64,000 bases of DNA, from positions 771,863 through 835,862 of the forward strand of contig NW_003314332.1 in assembly GCF_000143415.4 (NCBI RefSeq), in the 5' to 3' direction. Both the position numbers and the translations under genes were made by a program. Positions within the stretch are counted from its first letter, which is position 1; each line of letters opens with the position of its first letter. The notes below the pieces were generated by a model that worked only from the letters and a program-made list of their open reading frames with translations, had not been told where the DNA came from and searched no databases. This document shows, piece after piece, positions 44,117-53,349 of this stretch. Source of the stretch: Selaginella moellendorffii. Its lineage: Eukaryota > Streptophyta > Lycopodiopsida > Selaginellales > Selaginellaceae.

Positions 44117-46887
44117 CTATTTTTCTTTGGCAACTATAATTATATGCTTCATTGAAGTCACCTCTTCAATGGAGTTTGTCACCGCAACACACGGGACACC
44201 CTTGAGTAGTGCGGCTCGAAAGAATAGTCTGCCGCAGTTGTACTCGACAACGCATTTGCCCTTGGAGTCGGAGGCAGGTGCTATTGCGTTGAAGACCCAG
44301 CTGAGCATTTCCCATGCTGCACCTGGAGCTTTCTCTGGATTCGAAAGCTCCATAGCCGTCTTCAGTTCCTTAGGCACGGGTAAATTGACCTCCCTCAGAT
44401 CAATTCGATTGGCCTTGTCGAACGAAGCTGGGAAGTCACTCCAGTCCCACTCTGCTGCAGGACTAATAACAAGGGCGAGTGTGAAGATGCGGACATTCGT
44501 CGGTATCTTCTTCTTAGCCATTATCCCATGGATCTCCCGCATCTCCTTGCCTTTCAACCGAGCCTTCACCTCGTTCAAGGCCTTCCAGAACTTGTGATAG
44601 GATTCGGAGTCATAGATCATATAGTGGACTGAAGATTCCACCTCCGCAAGTCCCACCATTAAGTCAGTAATGGAGCTGACTTCGTCTGCATGAGTGATCT
44701 CCTCGTTTGTGAAGTCCATCACACAAAAGATGTTCTTGACCTGCTCATCTCCGCGGGAAACGACGCTCCTCCACCTTTGATCCTCATCCGAATTCACGTA
44801 TACCCGGTAAGGTTCTCGATAGGCCTTTGCTGTGGGGTCGAGCTGTTTCTGAAGTCGGCGGTCGACATCCCTTTTAATGAAATTTGGATACTGATCCAAC
44901 TTCTCAGCTTTACTTTTCGTGGCATCCCGCAGCAGATCGATGAACTTGGGGGCCCCCTTCACGTACTCGTCGATGTCTTCATTTGACAACTCCAGCTCTT
45001 CCATCATCTCTTGCGTGGTGTCGATGCTCACCCTCTCCACGGCCACTTGCTCGAAGATCCAATCCTTCAATAGCGCACGAGCTCTCAGAGTCGTGCACAA
45101 GTCCTCGTATGTCACAATATGGCCGGGAGTCATTTTGGTCTTGTTGAAGACTACCTCACCACGTAGAAGAGCATTAGCCACTGTCAGAAGGTCGTCGTCG
45201 TCTAGAGACCGCAAGAAACGCAAGGCGTTGAGCTTCAAATCATTGGGCTTCCGGCTGTCCTCCACACCCATTGAGTTTAGCAACTCCCCGTCATGGTACC
45301 TCCTCAGCACATCTACCCATTTGTCAAAAACAACTTTTGTCGCGAGTAGAATGTTATGGATGCTGAGTGTGTCATTGACCCCCAGTGTTTTCGAGAGAAG
45401 ACTCGAGAATTCCTGCAATGGAAATGGCGTGAGGCCACATGCTATGCCACATGCAACGAGGCTTACCTGCCAGGCGCTAGTTGCTAGTGCACGTCCTTGT
45501 CCTGGTTTTTTTGGCTTCTTCAGTTGAACCCAGAGCTTCCGTGTTCGTGCCAATGTCTCGTGCAGACCCGATTTGTAGCACGTTTCTTGCTTGACATTCT
45601 GCGCGTGGGAGATGGATATGATAGATCAGAGGGGCGAGTTGCCTTTTATCAGGCGGACAACTCTTGTCTTGAAGACTTTCTTCACCTCCTCGCCCACCAT
45701 AATATCCACAACTATCTCTTGCATCGCCAAGCTAGAATGCTGCCCGGAGACGGCATAGAACCGGATGTTCTGATCGTCCAACACCTTCCTATTGATCAAG
45801 TCTGGAAACCTCGTCTCGCCCTTCATTGTTTGGTAGTAGGGGATCACGTCTGCGATGTCGGGTGTTACTGGACTTGCCAGCATCTTCTGCTTCAGTTTCT
45901 CCACCCACTCATCAGATACTAGCCTGTGGTTGTATTTGCTTTGGATGTCGATACGACTCACGTCGATTGTATATACTTTGTTGGAATAGTAACAAGTACT
46001 ATTATCTGCGACGATTTTTGCTGCCTCTTCTTGCTCTTTCTGCTCTTTGCGGCTCTTCTTTTTGGTGGGTGTAGTGTTCGAACCCGAGGCAATGGCATCA
46101 CCGAGTAGCTTCTTTTTTGGAGCAAGAGAGTCGGACGTCGGCTTGAGCTTGACCACCCTTTTCTGCTTCGGGGTAGTTTCCAGATTGACCCCCTTCCCCT
46201 TCGCTTCGCGAACTGGAGGCACTCTCAACGGCTCAATGTTGGAATATAGTTTTTGAACATCGCCGTAGGTGAGGTCCATGGATTCCATGTGATCTTCATA
46301 GACCCGCAGTGTCTTTGAAATTGTGGGCCTCCTAGACAACCTCTCCCTAGCTCCCTCTAGGAATTCCTCATAGCCGCTGCCCCCCTCCAGGAAGCCGCTA
46401 GGATGTGCAAGGTGGATCTTGAAGGCGGACGCTGTCTCTACCACAAGTGCCAGTCCATATTCTTGCATGGAACTGCATGGAGTGTCTGTCACTTGGATGA
46501 GGATCCCCATGCATTCTTTTCTCCCACCATCTGTGTTGTACAGCCTCAGATCCTCGCCTTCCATCCCGAAAGTCCAACTGGTGAGCTCCTCCCCCTTCTC
46601 TGCATCCACATTGACAGTGGCTGGAAGAAGAACACAATTCCTCACCTGTTCAGAAATGCACAACAATTAGATCTGACAGATGAAAAGTTAGCAGCTGGAA
46701 ATAACGTGAGGCCACACGCCATTCACCACTGCATCAGATGTCTTGAGGCTGCATCCTAAGATGGCGTGAGGCTACACGCCATCTATAACCGGACTGCACT
46801 CGAGAGCCCAATCAGTGCATGCCAATGTTGCTACTGAATGGCATGTGGCCTCATGCCATTTTCTACTTGGCCTAAAAGACTTACCAT
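44117..46887 (-). CDS. ParB-like domain protein with degenerate DNA-methylase-like region
   Basis: The start codon is the last three bases of exon 1 (46887-46885); intron 1 follows and exon 2 (from 46645) continues VRNCVLLPATVNVDAEKG. Domains: an N-terminal unknown region; a Lys-rich linker; a ParB/sulfiredoxin-like fold (VYTIDVSRIDIQSKYNHR, VSDEWVEKLKQKML, IRFYAVSGQHSSLAMQEI, about 45700-45970), where GQHS stands in the place of ParB box II; then, from 45600, a long helical region and a stretch like the second half of a beta-class DNA methylase (KCVVEYNCGRLFFRAALLKG), its motifs altered from FxGxG and DPPY. A TAG at 44119-44117 ends this frame, but exons beyond it are in the same frame and a 45-nt intron would remove it. 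ParB and methylase assignments are by pattern only. Confidence 0.5.
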
Positions 46888-47290
46888 TTGAAGCCGAATG
46901 GAGGCGTGACAATCGAGGCCGAACTTGCTGGCGAATGTGCACTGTGTGTGCAGCGGATCGTAGTAGCAAGGCTACTCTGCCACTTAACAGTTGGAGAGTG
47001 GCACTGAAATCTCCCGGGACGCCAAGTGGGCTGCGTGTGGGTGGCGGAGTGGGCGGCGGAGTTGGCGGCGAAGTTACAAACTGGGTGTGTCTTGAAGTGG
47101 ACGCTGATACACACGAGCGCGATGCGAGCGCGAGTGTGATGCAAGCGCGAGTGGACGCCGATGCACACGAGAAACCTGTAGAAAAGGTAGATGAGCGCGA
47201 ATGTGAGCGTGATCGCGAGTGGGAGCGCGATGCGAGCGCGAGTACGAAGCAAAATGCAAAACCTAACCTCACACGCGCGAAATGTCACAA
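46888..47290 (-). promoter_or_regulatory. CG-rich 5' region of the minus-strand gene
   Basis: Rich in GAGCGCGA/TCGCGCTC repeats and unlike its AT-rich surroundings. It holds exon 1, whose last bases are the ATG, and presumably the promoter. Confidence 0.5.
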
Positions 47291-47569
47291 CGGTTGGTAA
47301 TCCCGCCACGTCATCATTCCTCGGATTTGGGTGCCACCATTAATTTCTGGATTGCCGCGCGCAGGCAAGCACGCAAAATCCAAAAGAAATCCGCAACGTG
47401 ATCATTCCTCGGACTGCATGCACGCGAAATCCAAAAGAAAGATCATGATTGGGATATCATTTAATACCCTCGCTATATTTATACCATGCATGATTGGATA
47501 TTCCAAAGCATCTTGTATTTCCAAAAATGGCAGATGTTCAACTAAATAAAGAAATTCTATCTGTTTCTA

Positions 47570-48920
47570 TTTTTCTCTCAAATCAATATTATAGCGTGTG
47601 GGCTCATGCAATTTTGAACCAAAGAAACCCAAAAAACGTTGGACCCAAAATATTTTGAAAAAACCCAAAAAACCCTAAACATTTTAAACCCAAAAATCCA
47701 GGCGTCCTGTGGCGTTATTCCTTGAATGGCGTGTGGGCACATGCCATTTTCAGGGCCAAATGCTGAATGGAGAAAAATTCCCTTTCAGTGCAAATGCTGC
47801 AAGAGGCAGATGCCGAGCACAAAGGACTGTAACTACCTCACATGACACAGATAAAATTTTCTCCATTTGGCAAAGATAAACTTTATAGCGTGTGGGCTCA
47901 TGCAATTTTGAACCCAAAAAATGCACCAAAAAAATTCTCGGCGTCATCTGGCGTTATCTTTTGAATGGCGTGGGGCCGCATGCCATTTTCAGGGGCACAT
48001 AGGAGTATATTCCTAGGATATTCTAACACGCGCGAGAAATTTTTGAGTTTTCTGGAGATCCAACTGTTAGATCGCAACTAGATTTTACAGAATGGTATAC
48101 AATGTCTTTCTTGATGACTCTGCAAAGAAGCATCTCGATCGGACACCACATGAGACCACACGAGCTTTACAATGTTTCAGAGGCATTTGCCATAGATCCG
48201 ACCGTTATTTTGTTCCAAGATTTTACAGTTTGGTGTGCATTGACCTTTCCATCGACACTGCAAAGGGACATCACAATCAGATGCGGGATCACAAGAAACT
48301 AACTTCACTAACTCTGGTTTCACCAAGATCTACGTAAGGAGTTATGAAATGAAAGGACCCTCTCTATTGAAATGTGTTTATGGTCCTAGGGGCATTGTGA
48401 CATATCAAAGGATTTTGCATCAAGTTCTGTATTTGCATGTTTATCAAGCTACTAAATTGCTAAACCCTAAACCCTAAACCCTAAACATGTGGCAAATGCT
48501 GCGTGAAGAAAGATGCCCTTTCTGGGCAAATGCTGTAAGAGGCAGATGCCGAGCAGATGTATCTCAGGCTAGCGAAGGGGACAAACGAAAGCTAGCTATA
48601 AACATGACGGGATGCAAATAGATTACTAGGCTAGTCCTGCGAAAATCAAAAACCATAATTGAAAACATTGAAAATGCAAAAAGAAAGGTTTATAATATTT
48701 TTGAATTTTAAGCAACCAAAGGAATGTAAGTAGGGCATGTGTTTGTAAGTTTAAAAATGCCTCAACCACTTAAATTCCCAAGTAAATAAAGCTGTTTCTA
48801 TTTTTGGTACAGGTAAACTTTATAGCGTGTGGGCTCATGCAATTTTGAACCCAAAAATGCACCAAAAAATGCTTGACTAGCATTATTCTTTGAATGGCGT
48901 GTGGCCTTATATTGCCATAA
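47570..48920. repeat. Triplicated unit in the centre of the 11.3-kb element
   Basis: TATAGCGTGTGGGCTCATGC with AATTTTGAACCC occurs at about 47590, 47883 and 48822, each followed 90-150 bp later by a palindrome (47726, 47965, 48894). A second segment, CAAATGCTG..AGAGGCAGATGCCGAGCA, occurs at 47757-47820 and 48493-48560. No exon seen. Confidence 0.7.
48461..48486. repeat. Short interstitial telomeric repeat
   Basis: Nearly four copies of TAAACCC, the plant telomere unit, within the non-coding centre of the 11.3-kb element. Confidence 0.9.
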
Positions 48921-49199
48921 ATGGACGTACACACACAGCATAATTATTCCTTTACACGGCGAATAATCTTGGCGTGGATCGCTGACATGGCATGGCAAAG
49001 TTCGAATCACTGACATGGCACAGCTGGATCGAGGCAAGGACATGATGTGACAAAGTTCAACCTCCGACAGCAAAGTCTAGAAGCTACTCAGTTTGAAATT
49101 TGTCAGAGGAGTCATAAGATCTGGTTTGTCAGAGGATTTGATGTGACGTTCAAGCGTGTGTTATTTTTGAATTCTCGAACTCATTCCTAGGTCTATCAT

Positions 49200-49400
49200 T
49201 TTTGTGCGCCGTGTTCTTGGTTCCGCTGAGCGCAGTGAGCGCTGCTTGTGTAAGCGGCGTTGTGAGCTGTGGTTTATGCGTCTATGAGCGGTTGCGGCAT
49301 TGCGAGCGCCATTGCGAGCGGCAGTTTATGCGAGTGGCAGTTTGTGCGAGCGGCGCTACGAGTAGTTGCGGTGTTGCGAGCGGCACTGTGTTTGGTGTGG
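49200..49400 (+). promoter_or_regulatory. CG-rich segment upstream of the plus-strand gene
   Basis: Repeats of GAGCGGC / TGCGAGCGGCA; similar in character to 46888-47290. Likely promoter or first exon of the gene whose main exon starts at 49681. Confidence 0.4.
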
Positions 49401-49680
49401 CTACCGCTTCCTCTTGATGTTCAGCACTTGTGCTTCCTGGTATGTTCACCATGGAATGGCTTAGGACCACATTTAGAAATGGCATGAGGCCACATGCCAC
49501 CTTGGGCCCTTGCAATTTCATGGCTAGCGTATTGTCATGTATGTTTTTACTTGCCTGCAGCTGTGTGTATATCAAGATGGCATGAGGCCTCATGCCATCT
49601 TTGGCCCCTGCTAGCCTATTGCCATATTCCTTTTGCCTTGCTGCAACTGTATATATTTTTGTGTGCGTGACTAGTCCGAA

Positions 49681-50590
49681 ATGCTGATTGGCCACTCCAA
49701 GCCTCTTCAGTTTCATTTCAGCATGCGTGATGGTGCTCCAGTGATGAGGTACAAGATGAGAGAATGGGACACAGTGTGGCTGCCAGTGGACGGCATTGAA
49801 CTCTTCAAGAGAGATCCCATAACTGGGGAACCTATGATTCCTCAGGGTTCCCCACGGCTGATGCACCCGGATGGACTCAAAGACCAGGAAAGTATAGTGG
49901 CCGGGATTAGACAGCATATTGCCTTCTGGAAGAGGGGGTTGGTGTTTGGTGGAGAATCCTATTTTCAGAGGTGCAAGCCTTTGCTCAAATACTGGGAGAA
50001 GATTATATCTGCTATCCAAAATGGGCCGGTTGTATATGAAGAATTGGAAGAGTCCTTTTGGCCAGAACCCAGAGCACCAGATAGTAGCGGAACAATGTCC
50101 TCTGGAAATGCAGTGACAGATAACGATGTTGAGGATCACTATTGTGGGCCGAGGAACAAGAAGCCGGATTCAGCATTCAATCCAGTACAAGTCTGCAAAG
50201 GAATGGTCGTGCTTGTCAAACCCAGTAATAAAAAACAAATGATATGGGTGGGGCGCTGCATCACTGATGCAGAGGAGGACGCGGAAACTAATTCCTTCAA
50301 TGTAACTGTGGAGTGGTTCAAGCCAAGTTCCGGATATACGAAGGATTGCCTAGAAAAGAGATGGGTGCTGAATCCAAGGGATCCCAGCATGAGCATATCG
50401 GTGGATAATGTTGTGCATGGTTGGATGCGGAAGCAGAGTGCCACCATCACCTTGCCAGACCATGCAAGAGATGCAACAAGAGCATTCATAACCCGGGTTC
50501 AAGGTGAGATTCATTAATATTCCTTTACTAAGTTTCTAATGTATTTTATTTCAAGGTGAACAATCCGAATCTGAATCAGAGGAGGCGTGA
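49681..50590 (+). CDS. Unknown protein of the 11.3-kb element
   Basis: Main exon 49681-50503 and a second exon 50556-50590 that ends QSESESEEA-stop, the TGA overlapping the first base of a palindrome. About 286 residues. The N-terminal half (WDTVWLPVDGIELFKRD, GEPMIPQGSPRLMHPDG, FWKRGLVFGGESYFQRC) is of unknown family. The C-terminal part (CKGMVVLVKPSNKKQMIWVG, FNVTVEWFKPSS) resembles a small beta-barrel of the BAH/chromo type, and ends with WMRKQSATITLPDHARDATR. The second exon begins GEQSESES; related sequence recurs at 50683 and, inverted, at 51945. More exons may exist upstream. Possibly the element's second mobility or chromatin-targeting protein, which is only an inference from position. 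Confidence 0.55.
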
Positions 50591-51179
50591 TGGCATGTGG
50601 CCTTACGCCATTCCTAGGTGAGATGATACAAATAACAAGTATAAATTCTTAGTTGTTCTAGCAAATCTTACTTAAAGTTTAAGTTGAACAAGCCAAATAT
50701 GAATTCATCGGATTGTTATAATAAATTGCGAGGTGATGGCATGAGGCGATACGCCATTTGAGAGTGGTAGCCATTCCTATATGAGGTGAGTGAAATATTT
50801 ATTAGAAATACCTCATTCAATTGTGCACTTCTAAGTCTTGGTCCACTCAGTACTGTTTGCATGTTTTTATTTTAATTCTTTCTCTAAAATGTTATTTAGC
50901 ATGTGGCTTCATGCCATTGCTCTCCACAATCATGTATTGAATTTTTCTATCCTTGCATAATACTTCTCCATATATATAGCATGTGCGCACATGTGATATG
51001 GTTCATTAGGCCTGATATAGTGTGTGAGGTAAAACAAAGATGATGTGACATATGCATTTACCAATAACACGTGCATAAATCTAATAATATGGCATGTGGC
51101 CCATATTAATGGCACATAAACCCATATTGTGGGCTTACGTGCTTTATGTACCATCATTCCCTTGCAGCGTGTGTGTTGG

Positions 51180-51495
51180 TTTCCTTTTATAACACAACGA
51201 ACTCCATATTTTAGGGTGAAGAGCGTTCTCATGGCAAGCACAAAATCTGTAAGTGAGGCAGAAAAGGAGACGGAGAAGGAGATAGGTGAAGATGTAGAAT
51301 ATATAAGTCTTCCCCGTACTATACTCCCCGTACTATACTCCAAGTGATCATTTTTCTAAACAAACGGCAACATTAACAACTATCGAGAACGCCCCAGTAA
51401 CGTCAGAGACAACAATCCAAAGCAAAACAACTGACCCGGAGAAGGATGATAGTACCGCTGAGAGTACCAAAAAGGAGGTGTCCACTAGCGCTTAG
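51180..51495 (+). other. Possible further coding exons near the right end of the element
   Basis: Two overlapping frames look gene-like: ASTKSVSEAEKETEKEIGED from 51231, and TIENAPVTSETTIQSKTTDP to a TAG at 51493-51495. They are separated by a 14-bp tandem duplication (CCCCGTACTATACT, 51310-51340). Could be a frameshifted exon. Low support. Confidence 0.25.
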
Positions 51496-52130
51496 GCTTA
51501 TAATGGCATGTGCCCTCATGCCATTTACTTGATCACCAAATACCTTTTTCCCTTTGCACTAGTATATCTTAATACCGGTCTGAGAAATAGAATGGCATGT
51601 GCCCTCAGGCCTTTTACTAAATCACCTTTGAAAGAAATGCAAGCCTCTATGTCGTAAAAAAAAGGTACTAGAGAAATTCCTTAATAATATGAATGTTATT
51701 TAGTTTCATGAAAATACACTAAGGGTCAAATGAGTTAAATGACTTCTCCAGACTAGCAATGCCTCTTGCTACACCTTCACAATTAGATTCGTTAGAAAAA
51801 GATAACATTGAATAATATCTAAATGTTCTCACCATTAAGTTATATGTCTGGCTAATAGGAATGACGTTCATCTTGGAAAGCTCACCACACGCTCAATGAA
51901 CAAACAAATAGTGTGTGCGCGCATGCCATCGCTCTTCTTTAGCTTCAGATTCGGCTTGTTCACCTTGACAATGAGATTTATTATACAACCAGATGGACTC
52001 AGTCTAGACATAAAGTCACCGCGCTAGTCACCATGCCCCAGATATGTCTAGCCCCTGGACAAAAAACATATAATTTCACGTCATTTTCAAATACTTGAAA
52101 ATTTGTACCTAGTCCCATTTTACTGAATAA

Positions 52131-52153
52131 ATCCCACTTTAACGAAATAGAGC
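52131..52153 (-). repeat. Right terminal inverted repeat
   Basis: Reverse complement of the left end apart from one base in the first 22. It is followed by AT and then the shared flank CCACA. Confidence 0.78.
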
Positions 52154-52155
52154 AT

Positions 52156-53349
52156 CCACACTCTCCCTACTATACTTTTGGAACCCCCCGCAGCTCCCCC
52201 CCCCCCCCCCCCCTGGGGGACGATCGCTTTGGGCTTTCACCCAATTGCCTATATTAGTATTCGGACTCGGACTCAGGCTCGAACTCGGACTCGGACTCAG
52301 ACTCGGTCTCGGTCCCGGTTTTGAACTCAGACTCAGTCTCGGTCCCGGTCTCGGTCTCGGTTCCATTTCGGGTCCATCTTGGAATCCGTCTCGGGTCCAT
52401 CTCGGACTCCATCTCGGGTCCATCTCAGACTCCATCTCGGACTCCATCTCGGGTCCATCTCAAACTCCATCTCGGACTCCATCTCGGGTCCATCTCGGAC
52501 TCCATCTTGGGTCCATCTTGGACTCCATCTTGGACTCCATCTTGGGTCCATCTCGGACTCCATCTCGGACTCCATCTCGGGTCCATCTCAGACTCCATCT
52601 CGGGTCCCCATCTCGGGTCCATCTTGGACTCCATGTCGGACTCCATCTCGGGTCCATCTCGGACTCCATCTCGGACTCCATCTTGGGTCCATCTTGGACT
52701 CCATCTCGGGTCCATCTCGGACTCCATCTCGGGTCCATCTCGGACTCCATCTCGGGTCCATCTCGGACTCCATCTTGGACTCCATCTCGAGTCCATCTCA
52801 GACTCCATCTCGGACTCCATCTTGGACTCCATCTCGAGTCCATCTCAGACTCCATCTCGGACTCCATCTCGGGTCCATCTCGGACTCCATGTCGGACTCC
52901 ATCTCGGGTCCATCTCAGACTATCTCGGACTCCATCTTGGGTCCATCTCGGACTCCCTCTCGGGTCCATCTCGGACTCCATCTCGTGTCCATGTCGGACT
53001 CCATCTCGGGTCCATCTCGGACTCTATCTCAGACTCCATCTCGGGTCCATCTCGGACTCCATCTCGGACTCCATCTCGGGTCCATCTTGGACTCCATCTC
53101 GGGTCCATCTTGGACTCCATCTCGGGTCCATCTCGGACTCCATCTCGGGTCCCTTTTTGGAGCCTTGCTTATTGCTCGCTTCGTGCTCATTCCTCGAGCA
53201 CTTCGTTGGGAGTTCCACTCCCACTCTCGACCTTTTCAAGTCGGAGCTTTTAGTCCAAATATGTTATGCTCGTTTGGCTCTCGCTTCGGCCACTACCTCG
53301 TGGCACCCTTCCAGCTCCACTTTGGGGCCTAGGGATTTTGTGTCTCATA
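52156..53349 (-). mobile_element. 3' LTR of the younger LARD, proximal piece
   Basis: Minus orientation: starts at 53349 (TATGAGACAC, cf. TGTGAGACAC), 5' block to 53155, minisatellite 52330-53155, poly-C module, and is cut at 52156 by the insertion. Just upstream (53350-53370 on the minus strand) is a purine tract, GGGTGGTGGAG, fitting a polypurine primer. Confidence 0.85.
52330..53155. repeat. LTR minisatellite, longest copy
   Basis: About 70 units of 11-12 bp (CTCCATCTCGGA and GTCCATCTCGG on this strand). Both strands stay open in several frames only because the units contain no stop codon. Confidence 0.92.

Larger units (their letters stand above)
41285..51929. repeat. Dispersed 22-bp palindromes (about 20 copies)
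   Basis: Half-sites ATGGCRTGNG and CNCAYGCCAT, abutting, often around GGCC. Good copies start at about 41285, 42362, 42437, 43808, 43949, 45424, 46701, 46761, 46838, 47726, 47965, 49479, 49577, 50590, 50736 and 51503; weaker ones at 48894, 49451, 50897, 50975, 51092, 51592 and 51911. They occur in introns (five or more directly before 3' splice sites), in coding exons (42362, 42437) and between genes. I saw none outside 40900-52155. Confidence 0.85.
40900..52155. mobile_element. 11.3-kb candidate DNA transposon with ParB-like gene and dispersed palindromes
   Basis: Inserted in the 3' LTR of the younger LARD, which reads continuously as CCCCCACACTCTCCC in the intact LTR near 58345. The flanks share CCACA (40895-40899 and 52156-52160), a likely 5-bp target duplication. 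The ends are inverted repeats: 40901-40923 (GCTCTATTTGGT...AAAGTGGGA) against the reverse complement of 52131-52153, one mismatch in the first 22 bases. Contents: minus-strand genes 41341-46887, a plus-strand gene 49681-50590, about twenty 22-bp palindromes, a short telomere-type repeat and CG-rich promoter-like segments. No known DDE or HUH transposase signature was recognised, so class assignment is open. Confidence 0.75.

Noticed and set aside
41285-51929. CRISPR-like array interpretation of the regularly recurring 22-bp repeats
   Set aside because: Spacing is irregular (about 60 bp to more than 1 kb), the units are palindromic, and the context is a spliced eukaryotic element.
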